Shown piece after piece: positions 1-7,164 of a stretch of 9,176 nt of DNA. Location of the stretch: positions 1 to 9,176 of the forward strand of contig CALGOI010000276.1 of the NCBI GenBank assembly GCA_937959065.1. Direction: 5' to 3'. Position 1 is the stretch's first letter; every line of letters starts with the position of its first letter. The stretch comes from an uncultured Ignavibacteriota bacterium. GTDB lineage: Bacteria; Bacteroidota; Ignavibacteria; Tepidaquicellales; Tepidaquicellaceae. Made by a program: the position numbers and the translations under genes. Below the pieces are notes generated by a model, which saw only the letters and a list, made by a program, of their open reading frames with translations, had not been told where the DNA came from and ran no database searches.

Positions 1-1
1 G

Positions 2-838
2 AACGAAGAGCAGGATGTCAGGAAAATGGGAGGTTTGAAAAATAAGATGAAGATCACTTTTGTAACGTTCTTCATTGGAGCACTGGCTATATCCGGAATA
101 CCTCCCCTATCGGGCTTTTTCTCTAAGGACGAGATACTTTATAATGTTATAGCGCATTCACAGATTCCATTTTACATAATTGTTTTATTGACTGCAGGAA
201 TAACTGCTTTCTATATGTGGAGACTTATGGGTCTTACTTTCTATGGTAAACCCCGTTATGATGAAGCACATCTACATCCGCATGAATCCCCTCCTACTAT
301 GACTGTTCCATTGATTATATTAGCAATACTCTCCGCGATTGGTGGTTTTATTGGATTACCTCATTTCACCGGGATGCCTAATTTTCTTAAACAATGGCTA
401 GAACCGGTATTTGCTGACGCAACAGCGGTATTTCTTGCCAATAACCCCGCTAACGTACATACTATTACATTTGAGCTGGTTTTAGTTGCACTTTCTGTTG
501 TAATTGCAACTACAGCTATTATAATTGCGTTTAAGAAATTCTCTAAACAGGAAACATTTGAAGAAGAGAAAGGATTTGGAAAGGTACTTGAAAATAAGTA
601 TTACGTTGATGAAGCATATGATAAAGCAATTGTACAGCCAATTTATAAAACATCCGATAATTTCCTCTGGAAAATATTCGATGTCAAGATCATTGACGGA
701 TTCGTAAATGGTTTGGCAAACAACATCTCAAAGCTTGGTTTCGATTGGAGAAGACTTCAGACAGGTGTTATTCAGGATTACACAACAATTGCGGTACTTG
801 GCATAGTTGCATTCCTTTTATATCTGCTATTAATGTAA
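2..838 (+). CDS. nuoL: NADH-quinone oxidoreductase subunit L (NuoL), C-terminal part; 5' end outside window
   Basis: NuoL is the distal antiporter-like membrane subunit of respiratory complex I, which couples NADH:quinone electron transfer to proton pumping across the inner membrane. The open frame enters from the left edge (first full codon at base 2), so the Met at base 26 is internal. Visible residues 3-13 (EEQDVRKMGGL) and 34-46 (PPLSGFFSKDEIL) are NuoL signatures. The Lys in FFSKDEIL (bases 125-127) matches the conserved membrane-buried lysine of the pumping channel. Hydrophobic segments follow at about residues 57-77, 99-117 and 155-178, then a charged amphipathic stretch with the typical NuoL tail pattern (NKYYVDEAYD, IDGFVNGL, RRLQTG) and a last membrane helix at about 256-278. 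These features separate it from NuoM and NuoN. It is followed by a terminator and a convergent gene, not by nuoM. About 278 residues are visible, so somewhat under half of a usual NuoL. Confidence 0.96.
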   Translation, partial: NEEQDVRKMGGLKNKMKITFVTFFIGALAISGIPPLSGFFSKDEILYNVIAHSQIPFYIIVLLTAGITAFYMWRLMGLTFYGKPRYDEAHLHPHESPPTMTVPLIILAILSAIGGFIGLPHFTGMPNFLKQWLEPVFADATAVFLANNPANVHTITFELVLVALSVVIATTAIIIAFKKFSKQETFEEEKGFGKVLENKYYVDEAYDKAIVQPIYKTSDNFLWKIFDVKIIDGFVNGLANNISKLGFDWRRLQTGVIQDYTTIAVLGIVAFLLYLLLM

Positions 839-860
839 GAAATTTAAAGATTATAATAAC

Positions 861-893
861 AAAGAGGAAACATCAAATTGACGTTTCCTCTTT
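861..893 (+). terminator. Rho-independent terminator after nuoL, possibly bidirectional
   Basis: An 11-bp perfect stem (861-871 AAAGAGGAAAC pairs with 883-893 GTTTCCTCTTT) with an 11-base loop is followed on the plus strand by a T-rich run (TTTTCTTTTA) to base 900. It begins 22 bases after the nuoL stop. On the minus strand the same hairpin sits 25 bases beyond the cytochrome stop, and its tail (GTTATTATAATC) is T-rich but interrupted. It therefore probably ends both convergent transcripts, with the stronger tail serving nuoL. Confidence 0.8.
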
Positions 894-918
894 TCTTTTA
901 ACTTCCCCCACAAACAAT

Positions 919-1695
919 CTATTTCTGAACTACTTTAGTCATTATAAATACCGATAAATCTGCTATATCTTGATCAGTTAATTTGTCCTTTCTGTAAAAC
1001 GGCATATGTCCATCACCCAGTCTTGAGTTATAAACTACGCCTTTCTCATTTCCTTCATATTCCTGAAGATTAGGAACATCTTTTACAGAGGTTTCCTGGC
1101 TGTGACAAAATGAACACGCTTCTTTAAAGAGTTTTTGTCCATTTTCAGGATTTCCGGTTAGCTTAAGTATCACATCCCTTTCAACTTTTAGCTTCTCTTT
1201 ATCTCTTTCCGGTAAAGCAATAGTTTCATAAACTATTTCAGTTGGATCGTTTGGTGTCGCGATTTCTTCAAAATATGCATTAAGAGCACTTATCTGATCC
1301 GGTGTCATTTCATCCGTGTAGCCAAGATATCGCTCCCAGCAGACCGTCGAACCCCCTGCTGTTTTAACGACATCCTCACCTTTAAACATCCCGTGATATG
1401 TAGATGTTCGTTTTGGAACACCATTTACCGGAGAAAAGAATTTAGTTAACGATTTATCATCGTTAGTACCATCACTATGACAATCAGCACATTTTAATCC
1501 GGTCTCAGTTGAAACAGCATAAAATAATTCTTTTCCTTTTACAGACAATTCAGACGAACCGGTTTTTTCGGTATCACCAACGGTATTTTTACCGGATGAT
1601 TCATCTTTTTTTTCACCACAACCGGTATAGATCAATGCAGAAAATAAAAACAAAGAACAAATCAGAAAAACAGGTCTAAGGTTTTTTACCTTCAT
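919..1695 (-). CDS. Two-haem cytochrome c, predicted lipoprotein
   Basis: This 258-residue protein is predicted to be an exported electron carrier or small redox enzyme. The N-terminus has a basic start, a hydrophobic segment (about residues 8-24) and Cys26 in a loose lipobox (IYTGC), so it is probably lipid-anchored on the periplasmic side. A low-complexity Ser/Lys/Glu/Gly linker runs to about residue 50. Two cytochrome c domains follow. The first has C69-A-D-C72-H73 and the helix MTPDQISALNAYF (130-142). The second has C194-S-F-C197-H198, a probable axial Met231 in GDGHMPF, and a closing helix at about 239-255. The first domain also carries Cys119 in CWERYLG, a pattern recalling the haem-ligand Cys of SoxA/TsdA-type diheme cytochromes, though the rest is too divergent to name. 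It is the last gene of the cluster, 19 bases after the beta-barrel gene. The ATG at 1695 is the only start that includes the full signal sequence; its leader lacks a Shine-Dalgarno sequence. Confidence 0.88.
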   Translation of the reverse strand: MKVKNLRPVFLICSLFLFSALIYTGCGEKKDESSGKNTVGDTEKTGSSELSVKGKELFYAVSTETGLKCADCHSDGTNDDKSLTKFFSPVNGVPKRTSTYHGMFKGEDVVKTAGGSTVCWERYLGYTDEMTPDQISALNAYFEEIATPNDPTEIVYETIALPERDKEKLKVERDVILKLTGNPENGQKLFKEACSFCHSQETSVKDVPNLQEYEGNEKGVVYNSRLGDGHMPFYRKDKLTDQDIADLSVFIMTKVVQK

Positions 1696-1714
1696 GATAA
1701 TAGGATTTAGTTAA

Positions 1715-2572
1715 CTATTTAGATTTTTTACCTAAATTTGGGTAGAAGTTAAGCCCCAAATAGATTGTCCCCCAGTTAACCTTTTTTTCCTCGTTATTAT
1801 AATACTCAAATTGACCGCCTATTGGCGATGATAAATTAGAAATATACTGTCCTTCTTCATCATTTAATGAAACTCCTGTTCTACCCCACTCTATTCTTCC
1901 TGATACTGATCTGTCATTACTCTGGAGGAGTAGATTCCCAAGATCATATTTAATTCCTGCTACAATACCAAAGTTTTTATTTACTTTAACCTCTATACCA
2001 CCGTTAAAATTAACACCAAGTCTGAATCCACTGAAACCAACCCTATTAGTATCATTAAACCCTTCTGTACGGGTTAATTCCCCTCCCATGAAATTTAACG
2101 ATAAATTTACTCCCGCGAAAGGGCTAACGATATTTGTAAAGGCTGATGGAGCTATTTCAAAACCAAACCCAATTGCAAAATTTGAAAAACTGTAATCATA
2201 CTTTACTGATGTAGGGAGTGTATCCCCTGCTATTAAAATACCTGTTACTCCTGTTCGAGAGGATTGAAATGTATTAAATGTGTTAAATGAAATAAATCCA
2301 ACTCCTCTTGTAATTGAATACTTGTCAAAGTTAATCTTTGCAGATCCAAAAAAATGTAATCCTGTTTTTGCGGCGTAGTTTTTGGCAATAAAGTTTGTAT
2401 CGATGTATATTAATCCGTTTGGAGCGTAAAACACATAATCATCTCCTTTAAGATCATCCATTGGTTCAGCTATTCCTATTCCGAATTGAAACAATGGTTT
2501 ATCGAACTGTGAAAAAGCACTAGAAGTAATTACTAATGAGAATAAAGCTAGTAAGAGAATTTTGATTTTCAT
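1715..2572 (-). CDS. Predicted outer-membrane beta-barrel protein of unknown function
   Basis: I do not recognise this 285-residue protein at family level. It opens with a clear Sec signal peptide (MKIK, a hydrophobic core at about residues 5-16, and a likely cleavage at AFS|Q after residue 21). The mature part is rich in Gly, Asn, Phe and Tyr, and has many short alternating hydrophobic/polar stretches typical of amphipathic beta strands, for example FAIGFGFEIAP (132-142), FRLGVNFNGGIEVKV (about 183-197), FGIVAGIKYDLG and the final TIYLGLNFYP. The strands are linked by polar loops. This fits a small barrel of the porin/OmpA-transmembrane type, as is common in Bacteroidota-like genomes. No OmpA peptidoglycan-binding domain or TonB plug is visible. 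It lies 9 bases after rsmE and 19 bases before the cytochrome gene. The topology is inferred from pattern only. Confidence 0.72.
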   Translation of the reverse strand: MKIKILLLALFSLVITSSAFSQFDKPLFQFGIGIAEPMDDLKGDDYVFYAPNGLIYIDTNFIAKNYAAKTGLHFFGSAKINFDKYSITRGVGFISFNTFNTFQSSRTGVTGILIAGDTLPTSVKYDYSFSNFAIGFGFEIAPSAFTNIVSPFAGVNLSLNFMGGELTRTEGFNDTNRVGFSGFRLGVNFNGGIEVKVNKNFGIVAGIKYDLGNLLLQSNDRSVSGRIEWGRTGVSLNDEEGQYISNLSSPIGGQFEYYNNEEKKVNWGTIYLGLNFYPNLGKKSK

Positions 2573-2581
2573 ATTATTTGT

Positions 2582-3307
2582 TTAATTACAGTTTAATAAT
2601 TCAAATATTGAAACAATTGCCGCAGTCTCGGCTCTGAGCTTTCTTTCACCCAGGTTGCCTATCTGCCATCCTGAATCTCTTAATAATCCAATTTCTTCTT
2701 CTGCAAAACCCCCTTCAGGTCCTATTAGCAAATAAATTTCGTTTGAAGATTTATCATATACAAATTTATCTTCTTTTTCCGAAAATTCATACATAACTAT
2801 CCTGTTTATGTTGCATGAAGTACCAGTCAAAAATTCATCGAAAGTACTAATATTATTTAACTTAGGCAAAAGACATCGCTGCGATTGACCCATAGCGGAT
2901 ATAATAATTCTATGCAGTCTATTCAATTTTGTTTCACTAAATGCTGATTTATTTACAGTGTATTTTGTAATTACCTGTGTAATGGATATTAAACCCAATT
3001 CTACTGATTTTTCTATTTCAAATTTTAACTTATCTGAATTCTTTAGTGTGGCTATAAATAAATGATTTCTTTTTCCCGGTTCATAAAGGTCATTATGTAT
3101 TTCTGATATGCTGCATATAATCTCATTCTTTGATATTGATCGAATTGTACACTCATAAATATTTAATTCACCATCAGTAATATGAATACTATCACCCTCC
3201 TTTTTCCGTAAAACCTTAGCAAGATGATTGTATTCGAATTCATCATCTATTCTTAAAATCTTATTCTTTAAATCTACTTTATTTGGTGGAGTGTAATAAT
3301 ATTCCAT
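2582..3307 (-). CDS. rsmE: 16S rRNA (uracil(1498)-N(3))-methyltransferase RsmE
   Basis: RsmE is a cytoplasmic SPOUT-class methyltransferase that uses S-adenosylmethionine to methylate N3 of U1498 (E. coli numbering) in 16S rRNA of the 30S subunit. The 241-residue length is normal for the family. An N-terminal PUA-like domain (about 1-70) carries HLAKVLRKKEGD (28-39), matching the family's H-x-x-x-VLR signature. The central part has KSDKLKFEIEKSVELG (about 90-105), the counterpart of the usual K-x-x-r-x-e-x-x-x-EK-x-x-ELG, and GQSQR (140-144) where many homologues have EQSxR. The SPOUT trefoil knot that binds S-adenosylmethionine shows LIGPEGGF (194-201) and LGERKLRAETAA (219-230), the two most diagnostic motifs. 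Its ATG overlaps the stop codon of the Omp85 gene by one base (TAATG), which suggests translational coupling. This kind of housekeeping gene is often a passenger in mixed operons. Confidence 0.95.
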   Translation of the reverse strand: MEYYYTPPNKVDLKNKILRIDDEFEYNHLAKVLRKKEGDSIHITDGELNIYECTIRSISKNEIICSISEIHNDLYEPGKRNHLFIATLKNSDKLKFEIEKSVELGLISITQVITKYTVNKSAFSETKLNRLHRIIISAMGQSQRCLLPKLNNISTFDEFLTGTSCNINRIVMYEFSEKEDKFVYDKSSNEIYLLIGPEGGFAEEEIGLLRDSGWQIGNLGERKLRAETAAIVSIFELLNCN

Positions 3308-4707
3308 TAGAATGCTGCTGATAAACCAAAATCAAGATCGACTGAAAACTTATCCGATGTTTTTTTACTTAAACTCACATCCATTCTTCCTACAAAATCA
3401 AACGGTAATATAGCATTTAATCCCATTCCAAATCCTCTCCTGAATTGAGTATTAAAAAAATTATCATTTTTATCCCATACACCACCAATATCAAAAAAAG
3501 TTGTTATGTATAAACCGTATTTATAACTAAGGTTCTTTAGGAAAGATATTTTCTTTATCACAGGAAGGTCTTTCCCTTTTATATAAGACGGTTTAATTAC
3601 AGGAAATCTAAACTCTGCAAATCCTCCAAGCAGATTATCACCTTCAAAAACCTTTTCGCCCCATCCCCTTATGGTCTCACCATATCCGAATTGCTCTTTT
3701 AGGTATGGAGGTATATTACCTCCCCAGGATATAACATTTAGTATCCTTGTTGCAAATATTATTGTATAACCATCAAATGGGATGATTGGAATATATTTTC
3801 TGAAATCTACTTTTGACCGGTTAAAATTTATATGTTTATTTGCAAATCCATATTTAATAAAATCTAGCGATCCAAATGCACCATTTGATGGATATGAAAA
3901 AAGGTCACGGGAATAATGATCTGCATTTAATGATGCAGTTGGATAATCATCTGTTCCATTTGGAGATAATGTCCTCCCCGGTTTGTAATCTTTTACATGT
4001 AAACGATGATAAGATAGTCCAATTGATAGTGCAAGGTTATCTGTAACAAACTTCCCCACCGATGCGCTTAGATCGATATTCGTTGTTCCATATCTCTCTA
4101 CCGTATCCTTATCGATTATGGTTCCGGGAGGATAACTGTAAATATCCTGAATGTTCCTTCGAGCATATCCACCTGACAATGACATAAAATACTTATTCGA
4201 GCTTATCCATGGGTTGGAATAAGATGCTCGTATAAAAGGTTCATATCCAATACCAAAACTTAAGCCAAGTGTTTCATTAAGTCCCCTGAAATTTCTCCAT
4301 TTTAGATTCACTCCGCCCCAAATCTTGTTCAAATCACCTTCTTTGATACCGCCCTGAGGTATTGGTAAAATATAAAATGATTCTTCTACATCAATGAGCA
4401 AAGTAATACTGTCACTACCAACGGGAACAGGTGTTACATCAATTTTTGTAAACAATCCTGTATTGTATATATTTTCAAGATCATACTGAAGCTGTTCAAC
4501 ATTCAGAGGTTTACCTTCTTTGTTCTTCATTTCTCGAAGAATAACTTTTTTGTCTGTTATATCATTTCCCGATATAATAATTTTACTGATGTATACTTTA
4601 AGGTCGGATTTAGTTTTTAAACTGTCACTTAACTGTTCCGAATATAATATATTTACCGGCAATGTGATAAATAATATTATAGTAAATATTTTCAGAACGA
4701 ATTTCAT
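3307..4707 (-). CDS. Omp85/BamA-superfamily outer-membrane protein with one POTRA domain
   Basis: Omp85 proteins are 16-stranded outer-membrane barrels that insert or translocate other proteins. This one has 466 residues. It has a signal peptide (hydrophobic residues about 5-22), then a single POTRA-like domain at about 38-110 with the expected pattern (ISKIIISGNDITDKKVILREM, then a loop, then LQYDLENIYNTGLFTKIDV and a closing ITLLIDVEE strand). The barrel spans about 125-466. The key loop-6 motif of the superfamily, usually (V/I)RG(F/Y), appears as IRGW at 346-349. The chain ends in Phe466, the normal C-terminal aromatic of a barrel. Canonical BamA has five POTRAs and about 800 residues, and TamA three, so this is neither. 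It is closer to the short Omp85-like proteins seen in Bacteroidota-type genomes. It starts 13 bases after the DUF2723 gene and overlaps rsmE by one base. The precise role is unknown. Confidence 0.85.
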   Translation of the reverse strand: MKFVLKIFTIILFITLPVNILYSEQLSDSLKTKSDLKVYISKIIISGNDITDKKVILREMKNKEGKPLNVEQLQYDLENIYNTGLFTKIDVTPVPVGSDSITLLIDVEESFYILPIPQGGIKEGDLNKIWGGVNLKWRNFRGLNETLGLSFGIGYEPFIRASYSNPWISSNKYFMSLSGGYARRNIQDIYSYPPGTIIDKDTVERYGTTNIDLSASVGKFVTDNLALSIGLSYHRLHVKDYKPGRTLSPNGTDDYPTASLNADHYSRDLFSYPSNGAFGSLDFIKYGFANKHINFNRSKVDFRKYIPIIPFDGYTIIFATRILNVISWGGNIPPYLKEQFGYGETIRGWGEKVFEGDNLLGGFAEFRFPVIKPSYIKGKDLPVIKKISFLKNLSYKYGLYITTFFDIGGVWDKNDNFFNTQFRRGFGMGLNAILPFDFVGRMDVSLSKKTSDKFSVDLDFGLSAAF

Positions 4708-4720
4708 CTTTAAACTTGCC

Positions 4721-6679
4721 TTAATTACCGGCTGCCTTTAATTGAGCCAGACGGTTTATTAACTGTTTAGCCTCGTTACGTTCAGGGAATTTCTGTAAAG
4801 CCAGATTTATCAATTTCTCAGATTCGTCATATTGCTTTTTTGACATTAGATAGCTGGCTCTGTTAAGATATGCATTGTAATAAGCATTCATTATGAATGA
4901 GTGATGGTAATTATCCTTATCTGTTTTAGTAAAATTGAATTCAGGCTGCTGGTAATCAGGAAGCTCTTCTTCTTTTGTGTAGCGGATCAATAACCCCTGG
5001 GGTATCTTGTTATAATCCTGTCCAAATTTTTCCTGACCCTGCTGTTCCATCTCATAAGTTGTAAATACCGGACGTTCATCGGCATTGGTTTCAACTATGC
5101 AGTTAAGTAGGTTTAGAAAGTACAATTGGATTAACTGAAGATCCTGCCGGTCCTGCTCGGTCTTTGGATTTGTATATCTTGTTGGATTAGCTTCAAACTT
5201 AATCAGCTCTGGTTGATATACCTCGAATTGAGCCTTGCATTTATTGTACATGTCAGGATAATGAATTTTAAGATAATCCATATACCAGCTCTTACGCATT
5301 AACTCTTTATCTATAACGACTATATCAGGTCGAATATTTTTAATGAATTGATAATACATCGACGCGGATACCCAAAAATCCCATTGTATTGAAAATATTA
5401 TAGAATTTGGCGGAGCTGAGTTAAACACATTCATTGTGTAATCTTCGACAAAGTAATTATCACTTTGATCAGAATACGAATAATTCGAATATAACATAAT
5501 TGCAGCTACCAATAAGCTGGCCGCTGATATCTGTACAGAATTTTTCTTATTTACTCTCTGAGCGATAAAGTAAAATCCATAAGCTATCCAGATTGAAATA
5601 ACAATAAATGCCAGTAAAAAATAAGAATCGATATCATAAATATCGTAGTTTATAGCATAGATAACAGTGAAGCCGAACAATAATAATGTATAAAGAAAAA
5701 ACTTCCGGCTTTTATTATATAAATAATACAAGCCAGGTAAAGCTATTATCAGAGCGAGAAAGAAAAATTCCTTCGGTAATATATCAAGGAAATGTGAAAA
5801 CTGCCTACCTGCGTTATCAAAAGACGAAAACATCCATACACTGAACTGCTTACCACTTACATGTGCATATAGATTGCTGAGATTATATGTATTACCCCAG
5901 CTAAGAAAAGAATTGCCGGCTCTTATCAATAAATATGAGTAAACACTAAGACCAGCAGCAAACGGAACAGCCATCAATGCAATCCTCTTGAATGCTTTTG
6001 CATTAATTCCATTTAACGAAAAATAAAAGTATAAAGTACCTATCCCAAGAAATATAGTAGATAGATGATTAGTGAAACTCAATCCCAGTACAAATGCAAA
6101 TGCCAGCCAGTATCTCTCACCGTGAAGATATGAGGTTGAGTCTTCATTCATTGAGTTACAAGCTCTTAAAAAAAGGTATATGACAGATACCAGGAAAAAT
6201 GTATGAAGTGAATATACCTCGATAGATGTTGCCGCATTCCAAAAAGTAAGCGAAAATGCAAGAATAAATGCCGCTGAAAGTGATATAAGGTTTACAGACT
6301 GCCCGCTTAACTTTGGTTCTTTCTTTGATTTGGTTTTATCCTTTGTTTTAGAAGTAGCTGATGCTCCCGGATATCTGAAGTCAGTAAAAAGGAAAACCAA
6401 CAAATTATAAAACATAAACACAGTAAGCGATGAGATAACTGCGCACATAAGATTAAGCCTGTATATTGGCTCACCTAACGGAAGCTTTGAAAATAAATTA
6501 CCCAGAATTGTAAACAGCGGATATCCTGTTGGGTGCGCGACTCCTAATTTTATACTGACAGTTGCTAACTCACCTGAATCAATAAAAGAAACTGTTGGCG
6601 CAAGTGTCATTATATATACAACCAGCGGTACTATAAATGCCGTAAATTTGAAAACAATATTATAATGCTTCTGCTCCAT
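4721..6679 (-). CDS. DUF2723 (TMEM260-like) polytopic membrane protein with C-terminal repeat segment
   Basis: This 652-residue inner-membrane protein has the hallmark N-terminus of DUF2723: TLAPTVSFIDSGELA (25-39) followed by LGVAHPTGYPLF (45-56) and a long run of hydrophobic segments to about residue 397. Further conserved-looking points are WNAATSIEVYSLH (147-159), NH (204-205) and NYDIYDIDSYF (344-354). From about 400 to 570 it is soluble, with WDFWVSASMYYQ and RPDIVVIDKEL. The tail (about 595-645) is helical and resembles one or two TPR units. The human family member TMEM260 has been reported as a protein O-mannosyltransferase with a GT-C-like fold; a lipid-sugar-dependent glycosyltransferase role here is inferred from that. 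A lysine-rich loop (110-123) lies between membrane segments. The ATG overlaps the previous stop (TGATG). The acceptor and sugar are unknown. Confidence 0.87.
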   Translation of the reverse strand: MEQKHYNIVFKFTAFIVPLVVYIMTLAPTVSFIDSGELATVSIKLGVAHPTGYPLFTILGNLFSKLPLGEPIYRLNLMCAVISSLTVFMFYNLLVFLFTDFRYPGASATSKTKDKTKSKKEPKLSGQSVNLISLSAAFILAFSLTFWNAATSIEVYSLHTFFLVSVIYLFLRACNSMNEDSTSYLHGERYWLAFAFVLGLSFTNHLSTIFLGIGTLYFYFSLNGINAKAFKRIALMAVPFAAGLSVYSYLLIRAGNSFLSWGNTYNLSNLYAHVSGKQFSVWMFSSFDNAGRQFSHFLDILPKEFFFLALIIALPGLYYLYNKSRKFFLYTLLLFGFTVIYAINYDIYDIDSYFLLAFIVISIWIAYGFYFIAQRVNKKNSVQISAASLLVAAIMLYSNYSYSDQSDNYFVEDYTMNVFNSAPPNSIIFSIQWDFWVSASMYYQFIKNIRPDIVVIDKELMRKSWYMDYLKIHYPDMYNKCKAQFEVYQPELIKFEANPTRYTNPKTEQDRQDLQLIQLYFLNLLNCIVETNADERPVFTTYEMEQQGQEKFGQDYNKIPQGLLIRYTKEEELPDYQQPEFNFTKTDKDNYHHSFIMNAYYNAYLNRASYLMSKKQYDESEKLINLALQKFPERNEAKQLINRLAQLKAAGN

Positions 6680-7080
6680 CAGTTCATTTTACTATGTTCT
6701 ACGTAAATACACTTATTCTCTATATACTCCATTCCGTTTTCTTCGGCCATCTTTCTGGCCTCATCACTAAATACACCCAATTGTGTCCATATGACCTTTG
6801 TTCTGTTCTCTAGTTCCAGAACCTCATCAACATGTCCGGGAATTGCATCAGAGTGACGGAAAAAATTAACTATTTCAATCTCATCCGGTATGTCTTTGAT
6901 CGATTTATAGCAGTCAATTCCTTCAACACATTCCCCTTCCAGCTTTGGATTAACTCCATACACAGTATATCCATTATCAGCCATATATTTGGCGATTCTG
7001 CCGGCAGGTCTCCTTGGATCGGTCGAATATCCTATTACTGCTATCTTGTTATATTTCTTTAAAGCTTCTTCCGTTGTCAT
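6679..7080 (-). CDS. CoA-binding domain protein, YccU family
   Basis: This 133-residue soluble single-domain protein belongs to the CoA_binding_2 (YccU-like) family, a Rossmann fold related to the CoA-binding domain of succinyl-CoA synthetase. Visible family features are the first strand and glycine turn IAVIGYSTDPRRPAGRIAKY (13-32), VNPK (43-46), a conserved FFR (73-75), the strand IWTQLGV (97-103) and the ending ENKCIYVEH (121-129). Its length is typical. Ligand binding by homologues is known mainly from structures, and no reaction has been established, so the cellular role is unclear. It is the first gene of the six-gene cluster. Its ATG lies only 22 bases beyond the preceding terminator hairpin, with a weak AAAGG in the leader. 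The downstream start overlaps its stop by one base. Confidence 0.9.
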   Translation of the reverse strand: MTTEEALKKYNKIAVIGYSTDPRRPAGRIAKYMADNGYTVYGVNPKLEGECVEGIDCYKSIKDIPDEIEIVNFFRHSDAIPGHVDEVLELENRTKVIWTQLGVFSDEARKMAEENGMEYIENKCIYVEHSKMN

Positions 7081-7102
7081 TATTCGCCTTTATATAAAAT
7101 AA

Positions 7103-7130
7103 AAGGGGTTCAAATTAATTTAAACCCCTT
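7103..7130 (-). terminator. Rho-independent terminator after the CADD-like gene
   Basis: An 8-bp stem (7103-7110 AAGGGGTT with 7123-7130 AACCCCTT) is extended inwards, past one mismatch, by AAA/TTT around a TTAA loop. Read on the minus strand, the descending arm runs straight into a T-rich tail (TTATTTTATATA). It lies 25 bases beyond the stop of the CADD-like gene and 22 bases before the next start codon, so it probably ends or attenuates transcription from the gcvP/CADD side. Confidence 0.75.
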
Positions 7131-7148
7131 AAATATTCTTATTATTTT

Positions 7149-7164
7149 CAGAATTTTAATTCTG
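7149..7164. repeat. Short perfect inverted repeat across the CADD-like stop codon
   Basis: CAGAATT and AATTCTG form a 7-base inverted repeat separated by two bases (a 6-bp stem with a four-base loop if folded). The stop codon of the CADD-like gene lies in the centre. It has low GC and no T-run of its own, so it is unlikely to be a terminator alone. It stands just before the stronger hairpin at 7103-7130. It may be chance in such AT-rich DNA. Confidence 0.3.

Larger units (their letters stand above)
919..7080 (-). other. Probable six-gene operon: CoA-binding protein, DUF2723, Omp85, RsmE, beta-barrel, cytochrome c
   Basis: Six same-strand genes are joined by very short junctions. In order of transcription these are a TGATG overlap (base 6679), a 13-base gap, a TAATG overlap (base 3307), then gaps of 9 and 19 bases. 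No terminator-like hairpin was seen in any of these junctions. The cluster is bounded upstream by the hairpin at 7103-7130 and downstream by the hairpin at 861-893. Co-transcription is an inference from spacing. Four of the six products are membrane or envelope proteins, so an envelope role for the unit is plausible, although RsmE and the CoA-binding protein are cytoplasmic. Confidence 0.7.

Noticed and set aside
745..957. Plus-strand frame overlapping the nuoL end and the terminator
   Set aside because: It runs in another frame of nuoL, through a hairpin terminator and into the convergent cytochrome gene; no domain is recognised.
919..1695. Naming the cytochrome soxA or tsdA
   Set aside because: Only the Cys119 region is suggestive; overall similarity cannot be judged by eye and no sox genes are in the window.
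3307..4707. Naming the Omp85 protein bamA or tamA
   Set aside because: It is too short and has only one POTRA domain; the usual bamA neighbours (skp/ompH, lpxD, uppS) are absent.
4520..4741. Plus-strand open frame opposite the start of the Omp85 gene
   Set aside because: Its hydrophobic look comes from the complement of the signal peptide and POTRA codons; it has no support as a gene.
7081..7114. Promoter (TTTG or TTGAAC with a TATA-rich box) just upstream of the CoA-binding protein gene
   Set aside because: The spacing is too short (about 13-16 bases), and the elements overlap the terminator stem in AT-rich DNA.
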